The notes: generated from the letters alone by a model not told the origin. A stretch of 57,290 nt of DNA from Glycomyces algeriensis (GCF_027622855.1 NZ_JAPZVR010000024.1:1-57290), one strand, 5' to 3'. Counted from the first letter of the stretch, positions 1 through 7,768 are shown. Program-made: numbers and translations.

Positions 1-122
1 CCGGGCGCCGACTCGATCGCGTCGATCGAGCTCGCCGAGGTCGCGCGGAACTTCTGCAACAAGCTGTGGAACGGCACCCGGTTCGCGCTCATGAGCGGCG
101 CCACGGTGGAGGGCGACCTCCC
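1..122 (+). pseudogene. valS: valyl-tRNA synthetase fragment (valS), truncated at both ends
   Basis: Frame 1 from base 1 reads a peptide containing VARNFCNKLWNGTRFAL and then MSGATVEGDLP. This is the conserved anticodon-side part of valyl-tRNA synthetases (typically RNFCNKLWN.TRFAL). After GDLP the similarity stops abruptly, and the next bases are one arm of a hairpin that occurs intact at 1636-1670 and 3385-3418. The left end is cut by the window. The fragment is either a relic left by recombination or an assembly join; nothing here can restore an enzyme. Identification rests on recognising the motif by eye. Confidence 0.6.
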
Positions 123-123
123 C

Positions 124-437
124 GCGGCTTTTCCCTTGTGCGCTCTCACTCGCCAGGCCTTGCCGCTGATGGTGGTTCCCGGCTTTCGGCTCAGGAGGGC
201 GAAGGCGGAACGGTCGAACTCGCGGCCGAGGCTGCCCCATGTGGCAGCGCCCTTGTGGCGTTCGGCGATCTCGGCCACGATCTGGTGGGCGAGGCCGTCC
301 GCGTCGCGGAAGCTCAGGCCCCCAGGCAGATTCAGCCGGAGCATGTACCGCTCGTTCTCCCACAGCTCCCCGAGGCTCTGCTCGCTTTAGGCGAGGTCGC
401 CCTCGTAGAAGTCCCCGGGTGGGTCGGTCGTGTCCAT
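124..437 (-). pseudogene. remains of a small minus-strand gene, function unknown
   Basis: A minus-strand ATG at 437 with a purine-rich stretch upstream opens a 16-residue peptide (MDTTDPPGDFYEGDLA) that stops at 387-389. The same frame stays open beyond the stop, with another ATG at 344 followed by protein-like sequence (MLRLNLPGGLSFRDADGLAH). It continues without a stop through the hairpin arm and the valS fragment to the window edge. The normal 3' end therefore seems to have been replaced. It may be an interrupted gene or two small ORFs. No family was recognised. It is divergent from the XRE gene and shares its control region. Confidence 0.3.
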
Positions 438-477
438 CGCGGTCTCCCTTGCTCGGTGGACGTAGACTTTGAAGCGT

Positions 478-500
478 GTGACATATACTATATCAGTAAC
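478..500. promoter_or_regulatory. AT-rich imperfect dyad in the XRE control region
   Basis: The dyad has the form GTNAC-N2-ATA-N3-TAT-N2-GTNAC inside an AT-rich island. It lies about 55 bases before the XRE start and 40 bases from the divergent small ORF. An operator for the downstream XRE protein is plausible but inferred. Confidence 0.35.
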
Positions 501-553
501 TAAGGATTATCCAAGTTAGCTGAATCCAAACATATGATCGAGGTGTGCAGTCG

Positions 554-1408
554 ATGTCGATTCCCAACGGACCCACGGCGCTCCGCCGCATCATCGGCGC
601 GGAGCTCAAACGTCTCCGGCTGGCTGCGAGGAAGGCCCAGCATGAGGTAGCCGAACTCTCTGGCATCGCGCAGAACAGCCTGTCGCGCTACGAAAGCGGC
701 GTCTCAGCGATGTCGAACCCGGTGGCGGAAAAGCTGCTCACGATCTACGGGGTCGACGAGGAGCAACAGGCGGAACTCCTCGATCTGGTGAAGCGATCCC
801 GGAAGCGGCGCCCGAAAGGCGAGGCCAAGACGGCGGTCTGGGAACCCGTTGAGGACCTCATCGCATTGGAGCGCGACGCTTCAAAGATTCTGGAGGTCGC
901 GATCCAGCCGATGCCAGGGCTCCTCCAGACCGAGGCGTATGCGCGCGCGATGCTAGGGCAGGGCAAGCTGGGGGCGGATGTCGTTGAGGACAATGTTCAA
1001 GCGCGCTTGGCTCGCGCGGCGGTCCTCGGAGGCGACAACCCGGTCGGCTATTGGGTAGTGATTCACGAAGCAGTACTTCGGTGCGCAGTCGGCGGCGCCG
1101 AGACGATGGCGGAGCAGTTGGCTCACATAGCTGAGCTCTCGAAGAGGCCGAACATCACGTTGCAGGTCTTGCCCGACAGCGCAGGCGCGCATTCGGCCAG
1201 CGCTGGTTCATTCATGCTGCTCCGATTTCCGATCGCACCCGAATACGGCGTCGTGTACATCGACTACTTCACCGGCGCCCTTTACCTCGATGAACCTGAG
1301 GAGGTCGCGCAGTATGATGACGCCTATCTGCACCTCATCAAGATGGCCTTGTCCGAGCAAGCCAGCTTGAGGTTCATCAAGAAGCTGTCGCAGGAGTTGT
1401 ATTCATGA
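554..1408 (+). CDS. XRE-family regulator with C-terminal DUF5753
   Basis: A 284-residue DNA-binding regulator of the actinomycete-specific class that pairs with DUF397 proteins (WhiJ-like arrangement). Residues about 10-65 form a Cro/C1-type helix-turn-helix (LSGIAQNSLSRYESGVS). The rest, about 90-280, matches the DUF5753 ligand/partner domain (AIQPMPGLLQTEAYARAML; NITLQVLPDSAGAH). ATG 554 is chosen because GAGG lies ten bases upstream; an in-frame GTG at 545 would add three residues. The stop overlaps the DUF397 start as ATGA, so the two are probably translationally coupled. Such pairs act in development or antibiotic regulation in Streptomyces; the role here is unknown. Confidence 0.85.
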   Translation: MSIPNGPTALRRIIGAELKRLRLAARKAQHEVAELSGIAQNSLSRYESGVSAMSNPVAEKLLTIYGVDEEQQAELLDLVKRSRKRRPKGEAKTAVWEPVEDLIALERDASKILEVAIQPMPGLLQTEAYARAMLGQGKLGADVVEDNVQARLARAAVLGGDNPVGYWVVIHEAVLRCAVGGAETMAEQLAHIAELSKRPNITLQVLPDSAGAHSASAGSFMLLRFPIAPEYGVVYIDYFTGALYLDEPEEVAQYDDAYLHLIKMALSEQASLRFIKKLSQELYS

Positions 1409-1602
1409 CCGTCGTAGAGTTCGATGACCAGCACATCTGGCGCAAAACCGCGCGCTCGGCGAACCAGGGCGGCAACTGCGTCTGTGTCGCCGCCGATGGT
1501 GACCAGGCCGGCATCCGCGACTCCAAGGAAGGGCCGACCGGCCCCGCGATCTGGGTCGGCGCCGCCGACTGGGCCGCGCTCCGCGCCCACGCGACCCGCT
1601 AA
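1405..1602 (+). CDS. DUF397 small protein
   Basis: A 65-residue protein that overlaps the XRE gene by four bases (ATGA). It carries the typical DUF397 features: W.KS-like N-terminus (IWRKTARSANQGGNCV), the V.VA....GI.DSK motif (VCVAADGDQAGIRDSKE), and a terminal W..F/L motif (ADWAALRAHA). Proteins of this family are usually encoded next to XRE/DUF5753 regulators and are thought to modulate them. A strong bidirectional hairpin follows at 1636-1670. The family call is firm; molecular function is not established here. Confidence 0.85.
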   Translation: MTVVEFDDQHIWRKTARSANQGGNCVCVAADGDQAGIRDSKEGPTGPAIWVGAADWAALRAHATR

Positions 1603-1635
1603 CGGCGTCGCTCACCTTCTTTAGCGCGCCAAGCG

Positions 1636-1670
1636 AAAGCCGCAGGGAGCCATCGGCTCCCCGCGGCTTT
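1636..1670. terminator. bidirectional hairpin terminator
   Basis: Arms AAAGCCGC and GCGGCTTT, continued by GGGAGCC/GGCTCCC with one mismatch, around a three-base loop, flanked by A and T runs. It separates the convergent DUF397 and sigma-factor genes. The stem sequence is almost the same as the one at 3385-3418. Confidence 0.75.
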
Positions 1671-1678
1671 TCCGCGTC

Positions 1679-2539
1679 CTAGACGACCGTCAGCTCGATC
1701 GCCGCCAGCGCCGACTCATCGGCCACGGCGCGGATCTCGGCGATGCGGTCACCCTCGAACCGTACGGTGAAAAGCATGATGACCTTGCCGCGCGGGGCGA
1801 AGACGATCCCGGGTTCGCCGTCGATGAGCACCGGGCGGGCCAGCGCGGCCTGGCCGTTGAAGGCCTCGGCCACGGCGGTCGCGCCGGTCATGGCTGTCCT
1901 GGCGCTCAGGAGCCGGGCCGCGTCGTCGAGGCGCATCGTCACGTTCGGGTCCAGCAGCGACAGCAGCATCCCGAACTCGCCGTCCCGCGAGGCCTGGAGG
2001 AACGCGTCGACCGCCTGGAAGCGCCGCAGCCGATCACCGTCCACACTCGACTTTCCGTGCACCCGCCTGCGCGCTCGGCTCGCGAGGCGCTGCGTCGTCT
2101 CGGGGCTGCGCTCCACGATCGGGGCGATCTCCGCGAACGGCACCGCGAACATGTCGTGCAGCACGAACGCGAGCCGCTCGACGGGGGAGAGCGCGTCGAG
2201 GACCACGAGCATCGCCAGGCCCACCGCATCCGCGAGCTGCGCCTCCGCTTCCGGATCGACGCTGGGCCGCAGGCGCACCTGGGCCTCCTGGCCGTCGAGG
2301 GCGTCCTCGCGGCGGGCCTTGCGGGACCGCAGCATGTCCAGACACACCCGGCTCACCACGGTGGTGAGCCATCCGGCCGGGTTCTCGACCCCGGCGGTGT
2401 CCGCACGCGAGGCCTTGATCCAGGCCTCCTGGACGGCGTCCTCAGCCTCGCTCAGCGACCCCAGCATCCGGTAGGCGACCGCGCGGAGATGCGTCCGGTG
2501 GGCCTCGAAGGCCTCCGCCGTGAAAAATTCTTCAGCCAT
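1679..2539 (-). CDS. SigJ/ECF41-type sigma factor with SnoaL-like C-terminus
   Basis: A 286-residue extracytoplasmic-function sigma factor. Region 2 lies at about residues 10-75 (LGSLSEAEDAVQEAWIKA), region 4 at about 115-165 (LSPVERLAFVLHDMFAVPFA followed by a helix-turn-helix). A SnoaL/NTF2-like domain follows (about 175-286), which in ECF41 and SigJ proteins takes the regulatory place of an anti-sigma factor. ECF41 genes typically sit beside an oxidoreductase, epimerase or carboxymuconolactone decarboxylase gene; here an SDR oxidoreductase starts 77 bases away on the other strand, which fits. ATG 2539 gives the expected N-terminus, although the frame is open further upstream. Confidence 0.85.
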   Translation of the reverse strand: MAEEFFTAEAFEAHRTHLRAVAYRMLGSLSEAEDAVQEAWIKASRADTAGVENPAGWLTTVVSRVCLDMLRSRKARREDALDGQEAQVRLRPSVDPEAEAQLADAVGLAMLVVLDALSPVERLAFVLHDMFAVPFAEIAPIVERSPETTQRLASRARRRVHGKSSVDGDRLRRFQAVDAFLQASRDGEFGMLLSLLDPNVTMRLDDAARLLSARTAMTGATAVAEAFNGQAALARPVLIDGEPGIVFAPRGKVIMLFTVRFEGDRIAEIRAVADESALAAIELTVV

Positions 2540-2615
2540 CCGTCTGGTTTCTCCATCGCGGTCCGTCAAGTAGGTGCAAGACCAATTCCGACACGGAGCG
2601 AGAAGGAAAGCAACC

Positions 2616-3635
2616 ATGGGAGCCAACATGACGCAGCAGTCACAGACCTCAGTCCTCATCACCGGCGCCAACAAGGGCCTCGGCCTCGAAGCCGCCCGCC
2701 GCCTCGGCGCGCTGGGCTGGAAGGTCTTCCTCGGCTCGCGCGACGAGGCCCGCGGCCGCGACGCCGTCGCGAAGCTGCACGCCGACGGCGCGGACGCGGT
2801 CCTCGTCCCGCTCGACGTCACCTCGGACGAGTCGGTGGCCGCCGCTTTCGCGCTCGTCCGCGAGCACACCGCGACCCTCGACGTCCTCATCAACAACGCC
2901 GGCGCCCCGGGGCACTTCGTCGCCCCCGAACTCGCCACGGCCGACGAGCTCCACGGCGTCTACGACACCAACGTGTACGGCCCGGTCAGGGTCACGCACG
3001 CGTTCCTGCCGCTGCTCCAGGCCGCCGCGAACCCGCGCGTCATCATGGTGTCGAGCGGCGGCGGCTCGTTCGCCGTCATCACCGACCCGACCCAGCCCGT
3101 CGCGAGCATGCACGAACTCGCCTACAGCTCTTCGAAAGCCGCGCTGAACATGATCACCGTCCGGTACGCGCAGGCGCTCCCGGGCATCAAGTTCAACGTC
3201 GTCACCCCCGGCGAGGTCGCCAACCGCAAGTTCGCCGCCACCGACATGAACGGCCACCGCGGCCAACTCACCGTCACCGAGGGCACCGACCCGTTCATCG
3301 CCCTGGCCACCGCCGGGCCCGACGGCCCCACCGCGACCTTCACCGACCGCCTCGGCCCGGTCGCCTGGTTATCCGTGCAGAACGAAAGCCGCGGGGAGCA
3401 TTCGCTCCCCGCGGCTTTTCCGTACGGCTGTCAGCTGACCTTGGCCGCTTCGAGCTCCCCCGTCTCGGAGAGCTCGCGGTCGATCTCCTCGAACAGCTCC
3501 TCGGCGGCGAACCAGGCCTTGGCGGCCTTGGATCGCAGCAGCAGGAGCGCCGCGGTGGGGAAGGACCCGCACACGACGAGCATCGCGGCGGCGCTGACGA
3601 AGAACGGGGCCTCGTCGGGGAACGTGGCGAAGTAG
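2616..3635 (+). CDS. SDR-family oxidoreductase with read-through C-terminal extension
   Basis: A short-chain dehydrogenase/reductase: TGANKGLG nucleotide motif near residue 18, NNAG at about 92, YSSSK catalytic Tyr/Lys at about 169. The start at 2616 has AGAAGGAAAG just upstream. Family members end at about 250 residues, shortly after a G.V.W motif. Here GPVAW is followed by a TTA codon (3369-3371), one base away from TAA, and the frame runs on through the terminator hairpin and antisense to the next gene, stopping at 3633-3635 (339 residues). The extra 88 residues are probably not functional. Divergent from the SigJ-type gene and its likely target. Confidence 0.8.
   Translation: MGANMTQQSQTSVLITGANKGLGLEAARRLGALGWKVFLGSRDEARGRDAVAKLHADGADAVLVPLDVTSDESVAAAFALVREHTATLDVLINNAGAPGHFVAPELATADELHGVYDTNVYGPVRVTHAFLPLLQAAANPRVIMVSSGGGSFAVITDPTQPVASMHELAYSSSKAALNMITVRYAQALPGIKFNVVTPGEVANRKFAATDMNGHRGQLTVTEGTDPFIALATAGPDGPTATFTDRLGPVAWLSVQNESRGEHSLPAAFPYGCQLTLAASSSPVSESSRSISSNSSSAANQALAALDRSSRSAAVGKDPHTTSIAAALTKNGASSGNVAK
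3385..3418. terminator. perfect 15-bp hairpin terminator inside the extended SDR frame
   Basis: A 15-bp perfect stem (arms 3385-3399 and 3404-3418, beginning AAAGCCGCGGGGAGC) with an ATTC loop, A-rich before and T-rich after. It lies between the convergent SDR and the minus-strand membrane gene. The SDR ORF now reads through it because of the TTA codon at 3369. Confidence 0.75.
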
Positions 3636-3979
3636 GCGCGGCCGAGGATCCAGAGGAACATCGCGCCCGGGACGATCGCGAGCGCCCACCAGGCGGCCTT
3701 GACCGCGTGGGCGCGGCGGCGGCCGAGGCGGGTGGCGATGAACGGCATCGAGACCGTGACGGCGACGCTGAGGAGGATCGTGACCAGCCGTTCGAGGTCG
3801 ATGGACCCGATGACGTCGAGCATCGTGTCGTGGCTGGAGGAGGACCTCGTCGCGTCGAAGAGGAACCGCACGCCGATCGAGTAGAGCAGCACGATCGCGG
3901 CGAACTGGAGCCAGATGACCCCTTGCGCGGCGAGAACGGTCTTCGGCTTGGCAGAGGGCCCGTGGTGTCCGAGTCGCAC
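3431..3979 (-). CDS. small multi-pass membrane protein, function unknown
   Basis: With the GTG at 3979, preceded by GAAGGGAG at good spacing, the product has 182 residues. Four hydrophobic segments are visible: about 20-38 (IWLQFAAIVLLYSIGVRFL), 62-85 (LVTILLSVAVTVSMPFIA), 98-120 (WWALAIVPGAMFLWILG) and 132-152 (AAAMLVVCGSFPTAALLLL). A soluble acidic tail follows. The open frame extends upstream to 4144, but that part is Arg/Pro-rich and unlikely to be translated. No domain was recognised; the segment layout resembles uncharacterised actinobacterial membrane proteins. Confidence 0.65.
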   Translation of the reverse strand: MRLGHHGPSAKPKTVLAAQGVIWLQFAAIVLLYSIGVRFLFDATRSSSSHDTMLDVIGSIDLERLVTILLSVAVTVSMPFIATRLGRRRAHAVKAAWWALAIVPGAMFLWILGRAYFATFPDEAPFFVSAAAMLVVCGSFPTAALLLLRSKAAKAWFAAEELFEEIDRELSETGELEAAKVS

Positions 3980-4197
3980 TGCGCTCCCTTCTCGGCCGCG
4001 AACGCGCGCCGAAGGACTCCCCGGCGGGACTACGCAGTCCGCGCCGGACGGCTGAGCTGAAGGCACGGCTCGCGAGCTTCGCCGTGGCTGGGGGCGCCGC
4101 TTCCTGGGGAAAGCGACCTTTGAACGATAGCGAACCCCGTCCACCCGCGGGGACCCGGTGGGAGCCAGAACACGTTGCGTGCTCGCATCGGCGCGCC

Positions 4198-4226
4198 TTG
4201 ACAGGCGTAATTCTGATAGCTACTGT
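4198..4226 (+). promoter_or_regulatory. sigma70-type promoter of the MFS gene
   Basis: TTGACA at 4198-4203 and TACTGT at 4221-4226 are separated by 17 bases. The -10 box and predicted start site lie inside the 42-bp nested palindrome, so a bound repressor would block initiation. Confidence 0.7.
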
Positions 4227-4250
4227 CAAATGACAGTTACTTCCAGAATT
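4209..4250. promoter_or_regulatory. nested 42-bp palindrome, likely TetR operator
   Basis: AATTCTG-N6-ACTGTCA-AA-TGACAGT-N6-CAGAATT: two concentric perfect 7-bp inverted repeats with equal six-base spacers on both sides. The dyad overlaps the -10 element and ends eight bases before the MFS start codon. Such spacing would suit two TetR dimers or one extended site. The TetR protein encoded at 5763-6353 is the obvious candidate. Confidence 0.75.
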
Positions 4251-4258
4251 GAGGCCCC

Positions 4259-5785
4259 ATGGCTCCCGTCTCCGCCCGCCGCCGCTGGTGGGCCCTCCTC
4301 TCGCTCCTGTTCGGCCTGCTCGTCGTCGGACTCGACATCACGATCCTCAACGTCGCCCTGCCGACCCTCGCCGTCGACCTCGACGCCTCCAACGCCGAAC
4401 TCCAGTGGATCGTCGACGCCTTCATCGTCGCGCTGGCCGCGCTGCTCCTGCCCGCGGGACTGCTGGGGGACCGGCTCGGCCGCAAGAAGGTCCTCCTCGC
4501 CGGCCTCGCGATCTTCGGCGCGGCCTGCGCCCTCGCCACCGCCGCCGACTCGGTGGGCGTGCTCATCGCCGCCCGCGCGCTCATGGGCGTCGGCGCGGCC
4601 GTGGTCATGCCCGTGTCGATCGCGGTAGTGCCCAGCATGTTCAGCGGTGCCGAGCGCACCCGCGCGGTCGCGCTCCTGACCGCGGGCATGGCCGTCGGAC
4701 TCCCGCTCGGCCCGCTCCTGGGCGGCTGGCTGCTCGAGCACTACTGGTGGGGCTCGGTCTTCCTCATCAACCTGCCGCTCATCGTGATCGGCTTCTTCGC
4801 GATCGCGTTCCTGCTCCCCGAGTCCCACGATCGGAGCGCCCCGCGCCTCCAGCCGCTCGCGGCCCTCGCGTCGGTGCTCGGCCTGGGCGCGCTCGTCTAC
4901 GGCGTCATTGAGGCGCCCGTGGAGGGCTGGCTCTCGCCGGCCACGCTGATCGGCGGCATCGGCGGGCTCGTCCTCATCGCGGCGTTCGTGGTCTCGCAGA
5001 CCCGCTCGGCCGCGCCGATGGTCGACCTCGGGCTGTTCCGCGACCGGGCGTTCCTGTGGGGCTCGGCCATCGCCACGGCCTCCTCGATGCTCATGATGGG
5101 CGCGCTGTTCCTGGTGCCGCAGTACCTGCAGATCGTGCAGGGGCACAGCGCCTTCGGAACGGGGCTGCGGCTGCTCCCGATGATCGGCGGGCTCATGGTC
5201 GGCGGCCTCGGGGCCGAGCGGCTGGCCGCCCGGTTCGGCTACCGCTTCACGGTGATCGCCGGCCTGGTGCTCTCGGCGGCCGGATGCGCCGCCGCCACCG
5301 CGACCGGCCCGGACACCGGTTTCGGCTTCGTCGCGCTCTGGCTCGCGGTCCTCGGCGCGGGCTTCGGTATGTCCCTGGTCCCCGCGACGGACGCGGTCCT
5401 CGCCTCGCTCCCGCCCGACCGGGCGGCGATCGGCTCGGCCCTCATGCAGACCCTGCGCCAGACCGGCGGCGCGATCGGCGTGGCGGTCTTCGGGTCGATC
5501 GCGGCCAGTGTCTACCGTGCGGAACTCGACCTGCCGCCGCTCCCGGCCGAGGCCGAAAGTGCCGCCGAGGACTCCGTGGCCGGGGCCGCGGCGGTCGCCG
5601 AGACGCTCGGCTCGCCGGAGACCGCGCAGAGCGCGTTCGCGTCGTTCACGGACGGGATGGGCGCGGTGTTCCTGGTCTGCGCGGTCCTCGCCGTCGTCGT
5701 CGCGTGCGCGGCGGGCCCGAGGTTCCCGAAGCACCCGGGAGCGGAAGAGGCACAATCGCAGCATGAACCGTCCCGGGCTGCGTGA
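4259..5785 (+). CDS. MFS efflux transporter, DHA2 (EmrB/QacA) type
   Basis: A 508-residue, 14-segment drug:H+ antiporter-type permease. Visible are the DHA2 motif in segment 1 (GLDITILNVALPTL), motif A after segment 2 (GDRLGRKKVLLAG), and motif C in segment 5 (GMAVGLPLGPLLGGWL). It probably exports a toxic compound or endogenous metabolite. It overlaps the following tetR gene by 23 bases, so transporter and repressor are co-transcribed from the operator-bearing promoter, a self-limiting arrangement. Only a weak GAGG precedes the start. The substrate cannot be read from the sequence. Confidence 0.9.
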   Translation: MAPVSARRRWWALLSLLFGLLVVGLDITILNVALPTLAVDLDASNAELQWIVDAFIVALAALLLPAGLLGDRLGRKKVLLAGLAIFGAACALATAADSVGVLIAARALMGVGAAVVMPVSIAVVPSMFSGAERTRAVALLTAGMAVGLPLGPLLGGWLLEHYWWGSVFLINLPLIVIGFFAIAFLLPESHDRSAPRLQPLAALASVLGLGALVYGVIEAPVEGWLSPATLIGGIGGLVLIAAFVVSQTRSAAPMVDLGLFRDRAFLWGSAIATASSMLMMGALFLVPQYLQIVQGHSAFGTGLRLLPMIGGLMVGGLGAERLAARFGYRFTVIAGLVLSAAGCAAATATGPDTGFGFVALWLAVLGAGFGMSLVPATDAVLASLPPDRAAIGSALMQTLRQTGGAIGVAVFGSIAASVYRAELDLPPLPAEAESAAEDSVAGAAAVAETLGSPETAQSAFASFTDGMGAVFLVCAVLAVVVACAAGPRFPKHPGAEEAQSQHEPSRAA

Positions 5786-6353
5786 GCGCAAGAAGATCGA
5801 GACCCTGCACCGGTTGCAGGAGGAGGCCCTGCGGCTCTTCGACGAGCAGGGCTACGACGCGACGACGATCGAGCAGATCGCCGAGGCCGCGGGCGTCTCC
5901 CCCTCGACCTTCTACCGCTACTTCCCGGTGAAGGAGGACGTGGTCGTGCAGGACGAGTACGACCCGCTCATCGTCGACGTCTTCGAGAGCCAGCAGGAGG
6001 GGACCGCGCCGCTGGAGGCCCTGCGCGCGGTCCTCACCGCCCTGTTCAGGGAGTTCACGGACGAGGACATCGAGCGCGTGCGGCGCCGCGTGCGGATGAT
6101 CTTCTCGGTCCCGGCCCTGCGCGCCCGCCAGGTCGGGCAGTCCGCGGCCACCGAGCGGCTCCTGGCGCAGATGGTCGCCCAGCGCACCGGCCGCTCCGCC
6201 GAAGAGCTGGAGGTCCGCCACTTCACCGCGCTCGTCGTCGCCTCCTGGACCGTGGCGATCAGCGCCTGGGCCGAGACCGACGGCACCAAGGACGACCTCG
6301 CCGCCAACCTCGACAAATGCCTCGCCCACCTCGAAGCGGGCGCCCCGCTCTAA
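5763..6353 (+). CDS. TetR-family repressor of the adjacent MFS gene
   Basis: A 196-residue TetR protein. The N-terminal helix-turn-helix (residues about 10-55) contains IEQIAEAAGVSPSTFYRYFP, typical of the family. The remainder is the helical ligand-binding and dimerisation domain. ATG 5763 has GGAAGAGG upstream and lies inside the end of the MFS gene. Autoregulation through the nested palindrome at 4209-4250 is inferred from gene order. A longer open frame upstream (to 5508) is a shadow of the transporter gene. Confidence 0.88.
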   Translation: MNRPGLRERKKIETLHRLQEEALRLFDEQGYDATTIEQIAEAAGVSPSTFYRYFPVKEDVVVQDEYDPLIVDVFESQQEGTAPLEALRAVLTALFREFTDEDIERVRRRVRMIFSVPALRARQVGQSAATERLLAQMVAQRTGRSAEELEVRHFTALVVASWTVAISAWAETDGTKDDLAANLDKCLAHLEAGAPL

Positions 6354-6359
6354 GACCGA

Positions 6360-6371
6360 TAGCATCCGCCG
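6360..6371 (+). promoter_or_regulatory. leaderless -10 box before the 6372 ORF
   Basis: TAGCAT followed by six bases and then ATG 6372. This is the same geometry as in seven other genes of the window. Confidence 0.4.
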
Positions 6372-6698
6372 ATGGAACGTGACCGCGAGAACTTCAGCGA
6401 CCGGGAAGACGCGGAGGACATCATTGCCGCCCTCCGCAACCAGCGCGCTCGTGCCCAAGGCACGCAGCCGATCGAACATGAACGCGCGAAGCAGGTCCTT
6501 CGCGAGGCAGCGGCCAAGGCCGCAGCAAGCGCGCCGCTCAGAGCGGGTCGCGAGCGCACATCGGAGGAACTCGTCAGGCGCGCTCAGCGGCGGCCGCACC
6601 TCGACTATGCGGAGATGCGGGCCGAAGCGGATGCGTTCTTCGGGGAGGGCCGCCTCGGGGACGATGATCCCTGGGAGCGGGCCGGAACTGCCGGATTA
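6372..6698 (+). CDS. hypothetical acidic helical protein without a proper stop
   Basis: Starts six bases after a TAGCAT box. The first 100 residues are charged and helix-prone (EDAEDIIAALRNQRARAQG; HLDYAEMRAEADAFFG) and end in GDDDPWERAG, a style seen at the C-terminus of small antitoxin-like proteins. Instead of stopping there, the frame continues antisense through the whole polyprenyl synthase gene to 8072. At 6696-6698 its codon is TTA, the complement of the synthase stop. A one-base shift forward would stop at 6697-6699, so a small frameshift near the end is possible. No family can be named with confidence. Confidence 0.4.
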
Positions 6699-7691
6699 GG
6701 CGTCGCGTTCGATCATGTAGTCGCAGATGTCGACCAGGGCCTTCTGGGCCGGGCCTTCGGGGAGGGACTTCGCGAGGCGGCGGGCCCGCTCCTGGTACTG
6801 CAAGAGCGTGGCGCGGGCCTGCTCCAGGGCCTTGGAGTTCCGCAGGAGTTCGAGGGCTTCGGGGAGGTCTTCCTCGGCGACCGGGCGCGCCACGAGTTCG
6901 CGCAGCCGGGCTTCCTTCGGGTCGTCGTCGGCGAGCGCGTAGATCACCGGGAGGGTCGGGACCCCTTCGAGGAGGTCGGTGCCCGGGGTCTTGCCCGAGG
7001 AGTCCGAGGCGATGTCGATGATGTCGTCCGCGATCTGGAACGCCACGCCGATGACCTCGCCGAACTCGGCGGCGGTCGCGATGGTCTCCTCCGAGGCGCC
7101 CGCGAACCAGGCGCCGAACTTCGCGCAGGTCGCGATGAGCGAGCCGGTCTTCTCGGACAGGATCTCGAGGTGCCATTCGACCGGGTCGATGCCCTCGGGC
7201 TGCGGCATGGTCTCGTTGATCTGGCCGCGCACGAGCCGCGCGAACGTCGCGGACTGCAGGCGCACGGCCTCGATGCCGAGGTCGGCCATCATCTGCGCGG
7301 CCTGGCTGAACAGGTAGTCGCCGGTGAGGATCGCGACCGAGTTGTCCCAGCGGGCGTTGGCGCTCGGGGCGCCGCGGCGCACGAGCGCCTCGTCCATGAC
7401 GTCGTCGTGGTAGAGCGTCGCCAGGTGCGTGAGCTCGAGGGCGACGGCCGCGTCGAGGATGCCCGGCCGGGCCGGGTCGCCGAGGTGCGCGCACGCGAGG
7501 GTGAGCATGGGGCGGAAGCGCTTCCCGCCGGCGCGGATGAGGTGGGACCCGGACTGGCGCAGCAGCGGCTGGTCGGTGTCGACGGCTTTGAGCAGTCGTT
7601 CCTCGACGAGATCGAGCGAGGCTCGGATCTCTTCGGCGAAAGCCTCGTCGGAGAAGGTCAGCGCGGTCTGGGCGCGTCGGGTGGTCACCAC
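6696..7691 (-). CDS. polyprenyl diphosphate synthase
   Basis: Long-chain trans-prenyltransferase that condenses isopentenyl diphosphate with an allylic diphosphate, probably to make the menaquinone side chain. Both Asp-rich motifs are intact: DDVMD (first) and DDIID (second). GGKRFRP near residue 58 and the GDYLFS region complete the family signature. GTG 7691 is preferred because TAAGGT lies exactly six bases upstream (7698-7703), matching leaderless starts elsewhere in this window; GTG 7697 is the alternative and gives 333 residues. No other isoprenoid or menaquinone gene is adjacent. Confidence 0.92.
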   Translation of the reverse strand: MVTTRRAQTALTFSDEAFAEEIRASLDLVEERLLKAVDTDQPLLRQSGSHLIRAGGKRFRPMLTLACAHLGDPARPGILDAAVALELTHLATLYHDDVMDEALVRRGAPSANARWDNSVAILTGDYLFSQAAQMMADLGIEAVRLQSATFARLVRGQINETMPQPEGIDPVEWHLEILSEKTGSLIATCAKFGAWFAGASEETIATAAEFGEVIGVAFQIADDIIDIASDSSGKTPGTDLLEGVPTLPVIYALADDDPKEARLRELVARPVAEEDLPEALELLRNSKALEQARATLLQYQERARRLAKSLPEGPAQKALVDICDYMIERDA

Positions 7692-7703
7692 AGCCACACC
7701 TTA
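7692..7703 (-). promoter_or_regulatory. leaderless -10 box of the polyprenyl synthase gene
   Basis: On the minus strand TAAGGT (7703-7698), six bases, then GTG 7691. The other possible start, GTG 7697, would abut the box directly, which argues for the inner start. Confidence 0.45.
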
Positions 7704-7768
7704 TCGCGTAACCGCCCTGGACTGATCGGCACGGGATCCGGTAGTCGCGCGCGCCGCAACGAGGAACG

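Noticed and set aside
545..553. GTG 545 as start of the XRE gene
   Set aside because: It overlaps the GAGG ribosome-binding stretch; ATG 554 is better placed.
2057..4060. Long plus-strand ORF of 667 codons
   Set aside because: It runs antisense or out of frame to the sigma factor, SDR and membrane genes and translates to Arg/Pro/Gly-rich sequence without any family; it is a GC-driven shadow frame.
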